Origin: Nocardioides sp. SR21
GTDB taxonomy: Bacteria > Actinomycetota > Actinomycetes > Propionibacteriales > Nocardioidaceae
DNA length: 64,000 bases
Reading direction: 5' to 3'
NCBI RefSeq assembly: GCF_022761125.1
Contig: NZ_JAKWJR010000003.1
Location: 248,001 to 312,000, forward strand
Part shown: positions 1-12,092 of the stretch, piece after piece
Layout of the letters: each line of letters opens with the position of its first letter
How positions within the stretch are numbered: position 1 is the stretch's first letter
Program-made: the position numbers and the translations under genes
Notes under the pieces: generated by a model
What the model saw: the letters and a program-made list of their open reading frames with translations, nothing else
Told to the model about the DNA's origin: nothing
Database searches by the model: none

Positions 1-224
1 CGGGCCTCGCGCAGGGTCTGCGCCAAGCGTTCGTTCTGCGACGTCAGGCCGGCCAGCGAGCGCTGGGCGTCGGCCAGTCGGAGCTCGAGGCCGCGTGAAC
101 CTGGAGGCCCGTCACTCAACCGGCGGCGGAGGTCCGAGACCTCTGCCTCCAGGAGTCGGACCTGGCTCACGAGCTCCTCGGGGCTGCGACCTCCCGAGCC
201 GGACAGACCTTCAGATGTCGACAT
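1..224 (-). CDS. arc: Proteasome-associated ATPase ARC/Mpa, N-terminal fragment
   Basis: Only the first 74 codons lie in the window; the gene runs off the left edge. The translation starts MSTSEGLSGSGGRSPEELVS and continues as a charged, leucine-heptad segment (VRLLEAEVSDLRRRLSD, then LRLADAQRSLAGLTSQNERL). This is the N-terminal coiled coil typical of the ARC/Mpa AAA ATPase that binds Pup-tagged proteins and feeds them to the actinobacterial 20S proteasome. The ATG at 222-224 has a strong upstream ribosome site (AGGAGGTG on the minus strand, 231-238). The family call rests on the coiled coil plus the adjacent trmI, the usual actinobacterial neighbour; the AAA domain itself is not visible. 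Confidence 0.8.
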   Translation of the reverse strand, partial: MSTSEGLSGSGGRSPEELVSQVRLLEAEVSDLRRRLSDGPPGSRGLELRLADAQRSLAGLTSQNERLAQTLREA

Positions 225-329
225 CAGCGCCACCTCCTGTCCGATTGACCCTACCCGCGAGACCCCGGGACGGAAGGGCACATTTCGCGGTGTTGGTCAC
301 GATTTGGACATCGGGTGTCGCGAAGCGAC

Positions 330-1316
330 CTACTCGGTGGACTCCCCGGTGGACTCCCCGGTGGGCTCCTCGACCGGAATGCCGGCCGGTCGCGGGCCGG
401 TGTAGTCGGGCCCGTAGGCACCCGGGGCGGGGCGCCGCTTCTTCAGCGGTGGCTTCTGTCCGGGGGCCATCCGGCGCGCGGTGACGAGGAAGGCGGTGTG
501 GCCGATCATCTTGTGGCCGGGGCGTACGGCGAGTCCCTCGACGTGCCAGTCGCGCACCAGCGACTCCCAGGCCTGCGGCTCGGTGAAGCCGCCGTGGACC
601 CGGACGGTCTCCACGAACTTCGACAGCTGCGTGGTCGTCGCGACGTACGCGCAGACGATGCCGCCGGGGCGCAGCGCGTCGGCGGTGGCCTCGAGGCAGT
701 CCCACGGCGCGAGCATGTCGAGGATGACGCGGTCGGCGCGCTCGCCGGACGCGGGCAGCGCCTCGGCGAGGTCGCCGAGCGTGAGGTTCCACGCCGGGTG
801 GGACTGGCCTTCCGGGGCGCCGAAGAACTGGTTGACGTTCTTGCGGGCGACGTCGGCGAACTCCTCGCGGCGCTCGTACGACGACACGCGGCCGTACGGT
901 CCGACCGCGCGGAGCAGCGAGCAGGTCAAGGCGCCGGAGCCGACGCCCGCCTCGACGACGTGGGCGCCGGGGAAGATGTCGGCGAGCGCGACGATCTGGG
1001 CGGCGTCCTTGGGGTACACGACCGCCGCGCCGCGCGGCATCGAGACCACGAACTCCGACAGCAGTGGACGGAAGCAGAGGTACTCGCCGCCGGCCGACGA
1101 GGTGACCGTGAAGCCCTCCTCGCGCCCGATCAGCTCGTCGTGCTCGATGTGGCCGCGGTTGGAGAAGAACCGCTTGCCCTCGACGAGCTCGAAGTTGTGG
1201 CGACGACCCTTCTGGTCGACCAGCCGGATCCACTCACCGACGCGGAGCGGTCCGCGGTGGACGCCGGACCATGCCTCGGCGGGGACATCGGGGGCGACCT
1301 CAGGGCTCTCGGACAC
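330..1316 (-). CDS. trmI: tRNA (adenine-58-N1)-methyltransferase TrmI
   Basis: 328 aa. It transfers a methyl group from S-adenosylmethionine to N1 of A58 in the tRNA T-loop. An N-terminal beta domain (about 20-95) precedes a Rossmann methyltransferase domain with motif I VEAGVGSGALT (121-131) and catalytic-region motif DMLAPW (200-205). It resembles M. tuberculosis Rv2118c. The GTG start is supported by a -10-like TAGAGT (1323-1328) ending 6 nt upstream, which predicts a leaderless mRNA; there is no ribosome site. The C-terminus ends in a repeated GEST motif encoded by a 12-bp tandem repeat, absent from the conserved core and probably dispensable. Confidence 0.93.
   Translation of the reverse strand: MSESPEVAPDVPAEAWSGVHRGPLRVGEWIRLVDQKGRRHNFELVEGKRFFSNRGHIEHDELIGREEGFTVTSSAGGEYLCFRPLLSEFVVSMPRGAAVVYPKDAAQIVALADIFPGAHVVEAGVGSGALTCSLLRAVGPYGRVSSYERREEFADVARKNVNQFFGAPEGQSHPAWNLTLGDLAEALPASGERADRVILDMLAPWDCLEATADALRPGGIVCAYVATTTQLSKFVETVRVHGGFTEPQAWESLVRDWHVEGLAVRPGHKMIGHTAFLVTARRMAPGQKPPLKKRRPAPGAYGPDYTGPRPAGIPVEEPTGESTGESTE
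335..370. repeat. 12-bp tandem repeat (three units) in trmI 3' end
   Basis: Units at 335-346 and 347-358 are identical (CGGTGGACTCCC); 359-370 differs at two positions. On the minus strand each encodes four codons (GEST/GEPT-like), giving TrmI a short repeated acidic tail. The length could change in frame by slippage. Confidence 0.85.
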
Positions 1317-1325
1317 CCCGGAACT

Positions 1326-2462
1326 CTAGGGGGATGTGCCGCGGAACGCCCTATCGACGTCGGCGGTCGACAGCACGCCCAGGACGGTGCCGTCGGCCTC
1401 GACGAGGAGGTACTCGGTGGCTGGCGTGCGACTGATCGCGATCACCAGCTCGTCGCCGTGGATGTCGGCCGGCAGCCGCAGACCGCTCTCGAGCGTCCGC
1501 GCGACCGACGACACCTGCACCCACGGCCTGCGGTCCTCGGGCGTGGCCGCCAGCGCGGCCTCGTTCACGATGCCGACGGGCTCGCCCGCCGCCGTGGAGG
1601 TGACGATGCTGCCGGCGCCGGCGTCCTGCGCCCGGCGTACCGCCTCGGCCAGCGGCAGATCACCGGGTACGGCGAGCGCGGGCCGGACGAGCCGGCGCGC
1701 GACGAGGTCGGGCAGCCGGCGGCGCATCCGGGCCGACGCCATCGCCGCCGTGGAGCCCGACCACAGGAACGCCGCCACGATGAAGGCGAGCGCGAAGTCG
1801 AGGATGTCCGGCTCGTCGTCGATGACGCGACTCTGCAGCAGCGGCCAGGCCATCGCCGCCACCGCGGTGATCCGGCCGCCCCAGCCGGCGACGATCGTCC
1901 CGAGGTGGACGTCGCCGCCGAGGCGCCAGACGAGCGACTTGAGCACGCGGCCGCCGTCGAGCGGCAGGCCGGGGACGAGGTTGAGGATGCCGACCAGGAG
2001 GTTCGCGCCGGCCAGCCCGCCGACGGCCATCTGCAGCAGACCGTCGGGGGTGAACGGATGCAGGAGGAGGGCGACCAGTCCGACCCCGATCGAGGTGAGC
2101 GGCCCGACGACCGCGATGAAGAACTCCTGGCGCGCGGTCCGCGCCTCGCCCTCGATCGCGGTCATGCCGCCCAAGAAGTGGAGCGTGATCGAGGAGACCG
2201 GGAAGCCGTAGCGCCGCGCCATGATCGCGTGCGAGGCCTCGTGCAGCAGTACCGAGAGGTACAGGATCACCGCGAACGCGAAGCCGGCGAGGTACTTCCA
2301 CGCGCCGAGCCCCGGCTGCTCGACCTCCACCGCCGGCGCGATGATGATCGCGATCAGGCCGGCGACGAGGAACCACGACGACGACACGAGGACGTCGCTG
2401 CCCGCGATCGTGCCGATCTTGAACGTGCCCGCGGGGCGGGGCCGGGTGGGTTGGTCGGGCAC
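1326..2462 (-). CDS. Site-2 protease family (M50) metalloprotease with CBS region
   Basis: 378 aa integral membrane zinc protease. The zinc motif HEASH is at 74-78 inside a membrane segment, and the second motif NLVPGLPLDGGR is at 161-172, with D169 the expected third ligand. About six membrane segments lie within 25-245. The C-terminal 250-378 resembles a CBS pair (ending VLGVLSTADVDRAF). The layout matches the Rip3-like subgroup (Rv2625c type), which cuts membrane anchors of regulators; the substrate is unknown. The GTG start has TAGCCT (2469-2474) 6 nt upstream, again leaderless. Its TAG stop (1326-1328) forms the first half of the TAGAGT hexamer before trmI. Confidence 0.88.
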   Translation of the reverse strand: MPDQPTRPRPAGTFKIGTIAGSDVLVSSSWFLVAGLIAIIIAPAVEVEQPGLGAWKYLAGFAFAVILYLSVLLHEASHAIMARRYGFPVSSITLHFLGGMTAIEGEARTARQEFFIAVVGPLTSIGVGLVALLLHPFTPDGLLQMAVGGLAGANLLVGILNLVPGLPLDGGRVLKSLVWRLGGDVHLGTIVAGWGGRITAVAAMAWPLLQSRVIDDEPDILDFALAFIVAAFLWSGSTAAMASARMRRRLPDLVARRLVRPALAVPGDLPLAEAVRRAQDAGAGSIVTSTAAGEPVGIVNEAALAATPEDRRPWVQVSSVARTLESGLRLPADIHGDELVIAISRTPATEYLLVEADGTVLGVLSTADVDRAFRGTSP

Positions 2463-2523
2463 GGTTCGAGGCTAGCCGAAGGAGTGTCCGTGCCCTGTCC
2501 ACGGGCTCGCCTAGGGTGAGCGC
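2463..2523. promoter_or_regulatory. Divergent promoter region, both genes predicted leaderless
   Basis: 61 bp separate the two start codons. On the minus strand TAGCCT (2474-2469) is followed by 6 nt and then the protease GTG. On the plus strand TAGGGT (2512-2517) is followed by 6 nt and then the nuclease GTG. No Shine-Dalgarno sequence precedes either start. Transcription start sites are predicted at the first base of each start codon. Confidence 0.6.
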
Positions 2524-3354
2524 GTGAGCGTGCAGCAGGACTCCCCGGCCGAGCGCCTCGGCACCCCGGTCGACGGCGTCGAGGTCCTGGGCGCGCTCTC
2601 GCCGAGCCGGGCCGGCGACTTCATCAGCTGCCCGCTGCTGTTCCGCTACCGCACCATCGACAAGCTGCCCGAGCCGCCGTCGCCCGACGCCGTGCGCGGG
2701 ACGGTCGTCCACAAGGTGCTGGAGGACCTCTTCGACCTCCCGGCGGCGGAGCGTACGCCGGAGCGGGCCGGCGGCATGCTCGCTCCTGCCTGGGACGCGC
2801 TGGTCGAGCTGGAGCCGGCGCTCGCCGACATGCCTGCGTCGCCGGAGTGGCTGGCGTCGTGCCGTGAGGTCCTCGACCGCTACTTCACGCTCGAGGACCC
2901 GCGTCGCCTCGAGCCCGCCGAGCGGGAGCTGTACGTCGAGGCGCTCCTCGACTCGAAGCTGCTGCTGCGCGGCTTCGTCGACCGGATCGACGTCGCGCCC
3001 GACGGGGCCATCCGCGTGGTCGACTACAAGACCGGCCGGTCCCCCGGTGAGATGTTCGAGGCCAAGGCGCTGTTCCAGATGAAGTTCTACGCCCTGGTCA
3101 TCTGGCGCACCCGCGGGATCGTGCCCGCGATGCTGCAGCTGGTGTACCTCGGCAACGGCGAGATCCTGCGCTACGTCCCCGACGAGCGGGACCTGCTGGC
3201 CACCGAGCGCAAGGTCGAGGCGATCTGGCGCGCCATCCGGCTGGCCGACGAGGAGAGCGACTGGCGTCCGAACCCGGGCCGGCAGTGCGACTGGTGCGCC
3301 CACCAGGCGATCTGTCCGGCCTGGGGCGGCACTCCCCCGCCGCTGCCGGAGTAG
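2524..3354 (+). CDS. RecB-family PD-(D/E)XK nuclease with Fe-S cysteines
   Basis: 276 aa stand-alone nuclease domain of the RecB/Cas4-like superfamily. Visible motifs are H62 in GTVVHKVLE, RGFVDRIDV (148-156) with D152, and VVDYKTG (164-170) with D166 and K168 as the metal/catalytic pair. One cysteine near the N-terminus (C36) and three at the C-terminus (C254, C257, C263 in QCDWCAHQAICPAW) make the four-cysteine set that holds an iron-sulfur cluster in AddB/Cas4-type enzymes. It resembles Rv2119. The role is DNA processing; the exact pathway is unknown. Start GTG is preceded by TAGGGT at 6 nt. Confidence 0.85.
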   Translation: MSVQQDSPAERLGTPVDGVEVLGALSPSRAGDFISCPLLFRYRTIDKLPEPPSPDAVRGTVVHKVLEDLFDLPAAERTPERAGGMLAPAWDALVELEPALADMPASPEWLASCREVLDRYFTLEDPRRLEPAERELYVEALLDSKLLLRGFVDRIDVAPDGAIRVVDYKTGRSPGEMFEAKALFQMKFYALVIWRTRGIVPAMLQLVYLGNGEILRYVPDERDLLATERKVEAIWRAIRLADEESDWRPNPGRQCDWCAHQAICPAWGGTPPPLPE

Positions 3355-3370
3355 TCGCCGTTCATCGTGC

Positions 3371-3427
3371 GGAATGGTCACCAACCGCACGCGGGAACGC
3401 TCCCAACGTGCGGTTGGTGACCATTCC
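3371..3427. repeat. 57-bp dispersed palindromic element, copy 1
   Basis: Left arm GGAATGGTCACCAACCGCA begins at 3371 and its exact inverted copy ends at 3427. Pairing extends outward by GC and inward by one base, giving 22-nt arms (3369-3390 and 3408-3429). The loop contains a second small dyad (GGGA..TCCC, 3393-3404). It sits almost centred between the convergent nuclease stop (16 nt away) and response-regulator stop (17 nt). Loop class B, inverted relative to copy 3. Confidence 0.95.
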
Positions 3428-3444
3428 GCGACAGATCCGGCGCG

Positions 3445-4071
3445 TCAGAGACCGTTCCGCTCGGCCCAGAGCGCGGCCTGGGTGCGGTCGGAGACGCCGA
3501 TCCGGGCGAACGCCGATGTCAGGTGCGCCTTGACGGTCCGCTCGCTGATGTCGAGGCGACGGGCGATCTGCTTGTTCGCCAGACCGGCGCGCACCAGGGT
3601 GAGGACCTCGGTCTCGCGACTGGTCAGCTGGACCTGGCTGGAGCCGGCGCGGACGCCGAGCAGCGCGCGGGCGGCCTTCGGGTGGATCGGGGACTCGCCA
3701 CGGCTGACCGCGCGGATGCCCTGCAGCACGTCCTCGGGGTCGGCGTCCTTGAGCAGGTAGCCGACGGCGCCCGCGTCGAGAGCGGCGATGATCCGCTCGC
3801 TGTCGGAGAACGACGTCAGCACGAGCACGTCGACTCCGAGGTCCTCGCTCATGATCGAGCGGGTCGCGGCGACGCCGTCGACCTCGGGCATCTGCAGGTC
3901 CATGAGGACGACGTCCGGGCGGATCCGGCGTACGACGTCCAGCGCCTCGGCGCCGTTCGCGGCGGTGCCGACGACCTCGATGTCGTCGGTGCCACCGAGC
4001 AGCTGCTCGAGGCCGGCCCGGATGACCGCGTGGTCGTCGACCAGGACGACTCGGATGGGTGTCGTGGTCAC
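3445..4071 (-). CDS. NarL/LuxR-family response regulator
   Basis: 208 aa. The receiver domain (5-125) has acidic residues D12/D13, phospho-acceptor D58 (VVLMDLQMP) and the conserved lysine in YLLKDAD. A LuxR-type helix-turn-helix (about 148-208) contains LTSRETEVLTLVRAGLANKQ and ERTVKAHLTS. It should be phosphorylated by the kinase encoded just upstream: the GTG start overlaps the kinase stop as GTGA (4068-4071), so the pair is translationally coupled. Targets are not visible; autoregulation and control of the neighbouring secreted protein are possibilities. Confidence 0.92.
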   Translation of the reverse strand: MTTTPIRVVLVDDHAVIRAGLEQLLGGTDDIEVVGTAANGAEALDVVRRIRPDVVLMDLQMPEVDGVAATRSIMSEDLGVDVLVLTSFSDSERIIAALDAGAVGYLLKDADPEDVLQGIRAVSRGESPIHPKAARALLGVRAGSSQVQLTSRETEVLTLVRAGLANKQIARRLDISERTVKAHLTSAFARIGVSDRTQAALWAERNGL

Positions 4072-5432
4072 TGGGCATCCACCTCCATGATCACGGTCGT
4101 CCCCTCTCCGGGCGCAGAGCGCACCTCCAGGGTGCCGCCGTTGTCAACGACCAGGCTGCGCAGGCCGCGCAACCCGTAGCTGTGCGGGTCCTGGACGACG
4201 GCCGGGTTGAACCCGACCCCGTCGTCGACGACCTCGAGGATCAGCCGCCTGCCGTCCGCGTTGACGGTGACGGCCAGGGTCGAGGCCTGGCTGTGCCGGA
4301 TCGCGTTGCGGACCGCCTCCTGGGCGACCCGCCACACCAGCGCCGCCTTGTCGTCCGACACCGTCTCGGCGCCCTCGACGCTCACCGACGCCTGGACGCC
4401 GGCGGTGCTGGCGGACGCGATCAGATCGGACAGTGCCGCGGGAAGCCCGGCGGCGTGCAGGTCCGGCGGGTGGATCTCGGCGAGCAGCGAGCGCAACGAC
4501 TTGAGGCTGGTGCGCAGGGACGTGCCCGCGGCCTCCAGGGTGTCGCGGGAGTCGTCGGCCGTCTCGGGGTTGCGGGCGACCGCGCTGACCGCGAACGCCG
4601 AGCCGGCGAGGTCCTGGACGACGCTGTCGTGCAGGTCGCGGGCGATGCGGCGACGCTCGGCGTCGGAAGCGTCCATCGCGGAGCGCATCAGGCGCTCCTC
4701 CTCCTGGGCGCCGCGGCGGACCTGACGGGTCAGGCCGGCGAGGATCGCGGTGGCGACCAGGATCATCAGGACCAGCGGGCCGAGGGTGATCCAGCGGAAC
4801 GCCGAGAAGATCTCGTTGCTCCGGGCCTCGATCTCGTCCAGCGTGTAGTACGCCTCGAGGAGAAGCGGCTCGCCCTCGGGAGACATGATCTGGGTGTAGG
4901 TCTGGACGAGTCCCCCGTCAGGGATCACGGCCTCGTCCGTCTCACTGACGCCCTGGCTCTCCGCGAGCTCGGCACGGAATCGCGCGAGCTCGACGTTCTC
5001 CGGCCGGTCCGGGTCGGCGACGCCGCCGCCCCGACCGCCGTTCTCCAGCACGGTGAGCTGGTCGTCGTCCAGGCCGAACCGCTGACCGACCAGCGGCATG
5101 GCATCGCTGGAGTAGACGATGCGACCGTCGCGGGTCCAGATGTTGACCCGGTCGACGGTCTCGACCTTGAGGAGTCTCGGCGTGACCGTGCGGTCCATCT
5201 GGTCCGCCTTGGCGATCTTGCGACGAGTGACGTTGCTCAGGCCCTTGGGTACGTCCGGCCCGATGACCGAGTCGGCGAGCACCTGGGTGGTGCCTTGCGC
5301 CTCGGCGATGGCCTCCTGGCGGGCGGCGCGGTCGGCGAGCTTGTTGGTGCCGAGGAAGATCGCGACGACGGTGAAGGTCCCGATCAGCAGGAAGAGCGCG
5401 ACCGGACTGCGAAGGACGCGCAAGCGGGTCAC
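4068..5432 (-). CDS. Sensor histidine kinase (HisKA_3 / NarX-type)
   Basis: About 454 aa from the GTG at 5432; an in-frame ATG at 5558 would add 42 residues but would overlap the upstream gene. Numbered from that longer frame, membrane segment 1 is at 53-70, an extracellular sensor region at 75-255, and membrane segment 2 at 258-276. The dimerisation helix has phospho-acceptor H310 in RRIARDLHDSVVQDL, and the C-terminal HATPase_c domain contains EAVRNAIRHS, DDGVGF and GLRGLRS. It is a two-component sensor partnered with the overlapping response regulator. The signal is unknown; a TATCCT at 5452-5457 could be its own -10. Confidence 0.88.
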   Translation of the reverse strand: MTRLRVLRSPVALFLLIGTFTVVAIFLGTNKLADRAARQEAIAEAQGTTQVLADSVIGPDVPKGLSNVTRRKIAKADQMDRTVTPRLLKVETVDRVNIWTRDGRIVYSSDAMPLVGQRFGLDDDQLTVLENGGRGGGVADPDRPENVELARFRAELAESQGVSETDEAVIPDGGLVQTYTQIMSPEGEPLLLEAYYTLDEIEARSNEIFSAFRWITLGPLVLMILVATAILAGLTRQVRRGAQEEERLMRSAMDASDAERRRIARDLHDSVVQDLAGSAFAVSAVARNPETADDSRDTLEAAGTSLRTSLKSLRSLLAEIHPPDLHAAGLPAALSDLIASASTAGVQASVSVEGAETVSDDKAALVWRVAQEAVRNAIRHSQASTLAVTVNADGRRLILEVVDDGVGFNPAVVQDPHSYGLRGLRSLVVDNGGTLEVRSAPGEGTTVIMEVDAQ

Positions 5433-5475
5433 CTTTCGACGGGGCCCGCTCAGGATAGGTCCTTCACCTGAGGAC

Positions 5476-5898
5476 TCAGTAAGGGACGTACGCCCGGCAG
5501 ACCTCGCCGGTACGAGCGTTCTCGGCCCGGAAGACGATGTCGTCGGTGCCGTAGGCATTCAGCATGACGCTGTTGACGCGGAAGCTGATGCCCGAGTCCT
5601 CGCTGCCGCGAGAGCGGCCGGAGTCGGAGACCTCGCCGTTGTGCTTCAGCTTCCAGTCCCACGAGTCGGTGTCGTTGCTCCAGACGGTGCCGATCACGAC
5701 CAGCCGGAAGCTGTTGTTCTCTGCCGTCCCGACCTTGAGCTTGGCTCGCGTCGACGTACCGGCGCCACACGGGTCGCGGTCGACCTGAGGGTCCTGCGCG
5801 TTCCCGCCATCACTCCAAGCCACGCTAGGCGTGACAAGGAGGGCCGCTGCACCCAGCGCAAGGCTGAGCACGATGGCGGGACCGCGTCGGACCAACAT
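5476..5898 (-). CDS. Secreted protein of unknown function
   Basis: 140 aa. I chose the ATG at 5896-5898 because AGGAAG (minus strand, 5911-5916) lies 12 nt upstream and the protein then begins with a clean signal peptide (MLVRRGPAIVLSLALGAAAL, cleavage near SVAWS). The mature part has two cysteines and a beta-rich look (FRLVVIGTVWSNDTDSWDWK, then IVFRAENARTGEVCRAYVPY). I do not recognise a family. It lies on the same strand 43 nt upstream of the sensor kinase, so it could be a ligand, a regulator or simply a co-transcribed neighbour; this is inference. Confidence 0.6.
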   Translation of the reverse strand: MLVRRGPAIVLSLALGAAALLVTPSVAWSDGGNAQDPQVDRDPCGAGTSTRAKLKVGTAENNSFRLVVIGTVWSNDTDSWDWKLKHNGEVSDSGRSRGSEDSGISFRVNSVMLNAYGTDDIVFRAENARTGEVCRAYVPY

Positions 5899-6033
5899 GA
5901 GTGAAAACCGCTTCCTGAGAACATCCAGGCGGAACTTGCTCCCCCTTGATGACTCAATCTTCGGCCACGCGTGGGGCACCGCACCATTGTCCTGTGGTCC
6001 TAGTACCTCCGGTCCAGACGTCCTAGACCGTTC

Positions 6034-6718
6034 CTAGGCACGGCCGTAGTCCTGGTCGTGATCTCTGCCCTGCTCGGCCCACACGGAGGCCAGGTCGATC
6101 CCCTCGAGGGTGTCGGCGAAGACCCGCCGCTCGGTCGGGATGACCGGGACGTGGTTCTCCACGACCAGCACGAGACAACCGGCCGCCTCGGCCGACTTGG
6201 CGCCGGTGTTCGAGTCCTCGATCGCCAGGCACTCCGCCGCGTCGAGGCCGAGCGCCGCCGCGGCCGTGAGGTACGGCTCCGGGTGCGGCTTGCCCTGCGC
6301 CACGCGGTCGCCGGTCACCACGACCCGGAACGTCTCGGGTGGCAGGTGCGCCAGGATCGGCGCGACGAAACGGTCGTACGACATGGTCACCAGCGCGCAC
6401 GGGACGCCGGCCGCGCGAGTGCGCTCGACGAGGTCGACCGCGCCCGGACGCCACGGCACGTTCTCCTGCACCTTGCGCACGACCCCGTCGAGAAGCGCCT
6501 CGACGATGTCATCGACCGCGAGGTCGATGCCCATGTGCTCCTGGATGTACGCCGCCGACACGGTCAGCTCGTTGCCGACCAGGTTCAGCGCGTGCGCCTC
6601 GCTCCAGGTGCCGCCGTAGCGCTCCGCGAGCTCGAACTCCGTCGCGATCCAGTACGGCTCGGTGTCCACGAGCGTGCCGTCCATGTCCCACAGGACGGCC
6701 TTGGGCAGGGCGGACGGC

Positions 6719-6726
<8 letters not shown>
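6034..6726 (-). CDS. HAD-superfamily phosphatase (phosphoglycolate-phosphatase-like)
   Basis: 230 aa. Motif I is [11 protein letters not shown] with nucleophile D14 and D16; motif II is the T/S in [10 protein letters not shown]; motif III is K in QGKPHPEPY; motif IV is AIEDSNTG. The helical cap inserted after motif I (about 25-90) is the subfamily I cap of beta-phosphoglucomutase and phosphoglycolate phosphatase relatives. It hydrolyses a small phosphomonoester, identity unknown. The ATG overlaps the end of metH by 8 nt, so it is translated downstream of metH in the same transcript. Confidence 0.88.
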
Positions 6727-10450
<3,724 letters not shown>

Positions 10451-10587
10451 GCGACTCCTCTCGAGGTCACCCCGGGTGGGCGACATGTCCAGCGTAGGAA
10501 CCGCGTCCAATTGGTGGACGGGTTTCCCAGATCGTGACACCGAGCGTCTCAAGGGGAGAAATCCCAGCGCGCGACTAGGCTGCAGGA
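10451..10587. promoter_or_regulatory. Divergent metH / PAC2 promoter region
   Basis: On the plus strand TAGGCT (10576-10581) ends 6 nt before the PAC2 GTG, a leaderless-type promoter. On the metH side there is a genuine leader with a ribosome site. A short dyad CGTCC-AATTGGT-GGACG occurs at about 10505-10521. I looked for cobalamin or SAM riboswitch consensus on the metH strand and did not find one I could defend. Confidence 0.45.
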
Positions 10588-11436
10588 GTGATCGCGCTGG
10601 AGGACGTCCCGGACCTGGTGGAACCCGTCGTCATCGCGGCTTTCGAGGGCTGGAACGACGCCGCCGACGCCGCCAGCTCGGTCGTCGACCACCTGATCCG
10701 GGTGTGGAACGCGCGCACCGTCGGCGCGGTCGACCCCGAGGACTTCTACGACTTCCAGGTGAACCGCCCGATGGTCGGCACGGACGAGAACGGGCACCGC
10801 AAGATCACCTGGCCCAGCACCCAGATCGCGATCGCCTCTCCCCCGGACCTCGACCGCGACGTGATCCTCGTGCGCGGCATCGAGCCCAACATGCGCTGGC
10901 GCCAGTTCTGCGCCGAGCTGCTCGCGGCGTGTGACGACCTCGGTGGCGAGCTGGTGATCACGCTCGGCGCGCTGCTCGCCGACACCCCGCACACCCGGCC
11001 GATCCCGGTGACCGGCACCGCCACCGAGCCCGAGCTCGTCGACCGGTTGAAGCTGGAGCACTCGACGTACGAAGGCCCGACCGGCATCGTCGGCGTCTTC
11101 CAGGACGCGTGCTCGCTGCTGGACATCCCCGCGGTGTCGTACTGGGCGGCGGTCCCGCACTACGTCGCGCAGCCGCCGTGCCCGAAGGCGACGCTCGCGC
11201 TGATCGGCCAGCTCGAGGACCTCCTGCAGACCAGCATCCCGCTCGGCGACCTGCCCGAGGACGCCCGCGCCTGGGAGCGTGGCGTCGACGAGCTCGCCGA
11301 GGAGGACGAGGACGTCGCCGACTACGTCCGGGCGCTCGAGGAGACCCGCGACACCACCGACCTGCCGGAGGCGTCCGGCGAGGCGATCGCGCGCGAGTTC
11401 GAGCGGTACCTCAAGCGGCGGCAGGACGACGGCTGA
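10588..11436 (+). CDS. PAC2-family protein (proteasome assembly chaperone fold)
   Basis: 282 aa. Opens with [18 protein letters not shown], the hallmark start of actinobacterial PAC2 proteins, followed by [17 protein letters not shown] and the central [18 protein letters not shown] and [19 protein letters not shown]. The fold is that of eukaryotic proteasome-assembly chaperone 2; the bacterial function is undefined. The ortholog sits near metH in mycobacteria (Rv2125). The C-terminal 60 residues are acidic and probably disordered. GTG start, predicted leaderless. Transcribed divergently from metH and convergently with a membrane protein, with palindromic copy 2 between. Confidence 0.88.
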   Translation: MIALEDVPDLVEPVVIAAFEGWNDAADAASSVVDHLIRVWNARTVGAVDPEDFYDFQVNRPMVGTDENGHRKITWPSTQIAIASPPDLDRDVILVRGIEPNMRWRQFCAELLAACDDLGGELVITLGALLADTPHTRPIPVTGTATEPELVDRLKLEHSTYEGPTGIVGVFQDACSLLDIPAVSYWAAVPHYVAQPPCPKATLALIGQLEDLLQTSIPLGDLPEDARAWERGVDELAEEDEDVADYVRALEETRDTTDLPEASGEAIAREFERYLKRRQDDG

Positions 11437-11465
11437 GGCGGTCGTCCGCTGCGGGCTGAGGTCGC

Positions 11466-11522
11466 GGAATGGTCACCAACCGCAGATTTCGGGCCCCAGA
11501 ACGTGCGGTTGGTGACCATTCC
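11466..11522. repeat. 57-bp dispersed palindromic element, copy 2
   Basis: Arms 11466-11484 and 11504-11522 are perfect 19-nt inverted copies of GGAATGGTCACCAACCGCA. The loop begins GATTTCGGGCCCC (class A, forward orientation). It is exactly centred: 29 nt from the PAC2 stop and 29 nt from the end of the convergent membrane-protein gene. Confidence 0.95.
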
Positions 11523-11551
11523 ACGCACCGACCGCAACCACCCGGTTGACG

Positions 11552-12079
11552 TCAGTGGGCGATCCAGACCTTCAGCACGACGATCGCGGCCCCGATCGCG
11601 GCGACGCCGATGCCCCACCAGTGGGCACGCGCGGACGGCAGCTCGCCGTTGAGGTGAGCGACCAGCGCGCCCATGCTCGCGAGCCGGACCAGCACGACGC
11701 CGGCGGCGAGCAGCGTCCAGAGCGCGGTGCCGTGGGTGTCGAAGATCGGCGGGACGAGGAAGACCAGCGTCGGCACCGACCCCGAGGAGATGATCGGGAG
11801 CGCGTCGCGCAGCTCGTCCCGGTCTGACTCGTGCTCGAGGGCGCCGTGCCCGACCTGCTCGGCGACGAAGTGGGCGAAGACGTGCGCGATGTACGTCGTG
11901 ACCGTGGTCGCGGCGACGGCGAGCGCGGCGAAGCCGGTCTCGATCATGTGCGGCGTGCACGTCGCGATCGCGGTCAGGACCAGGATGTTGCCGTAGACGT
12001 ACGCCGAGATCCGCGTGCGGATCCGGATCGTCGACAACCCGACCGCTGCCTCGTCGACCCTCCGCGGGTGCCCGCGCAC
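11552..12079 (-). CDS. Conserved-looking integral membrane protein, unknown function
   Basis: 175 aa with about four or five membrane segments (near 27-45, 50-70, 100-115, 122-140, 150-170). Between the second and third lies an acidic and histidine-containing loop (HFVAEQVGHGALEHESDRDE). No family recognised. The GTG start at 12079 lies 13 nt after the mshC stop, suggesting co-transcription with mshC; no clear ribosome site is present, so the true start could be a few codons later. Confidence 0.6.
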   Translation of the reverse strand: MRGHPRRVDEAAVGLSTIRIRTRISAYVYGNILVLTAIATCTPHMIETGFAALAVAATTVTTYIAHVFAHFVAEQVGHGALEHESDRDELRDALPIISSGSVPTLVFLVPPIFDTHGTALWTLLAAGVVLVRLASMGALVAHLNGELPSARAHWWGIGVAAIGAAIVVLKVWIAH

Positions 12080-12092
12080 GCTGGATGTCCCG

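Noticed and set aside
10451-10587. Cobalamin or SAM riboswitch upstream of metH
   Set aside because: The leader is short and I could find no B12-box, S-box or SAM-IV core on the metH strand.
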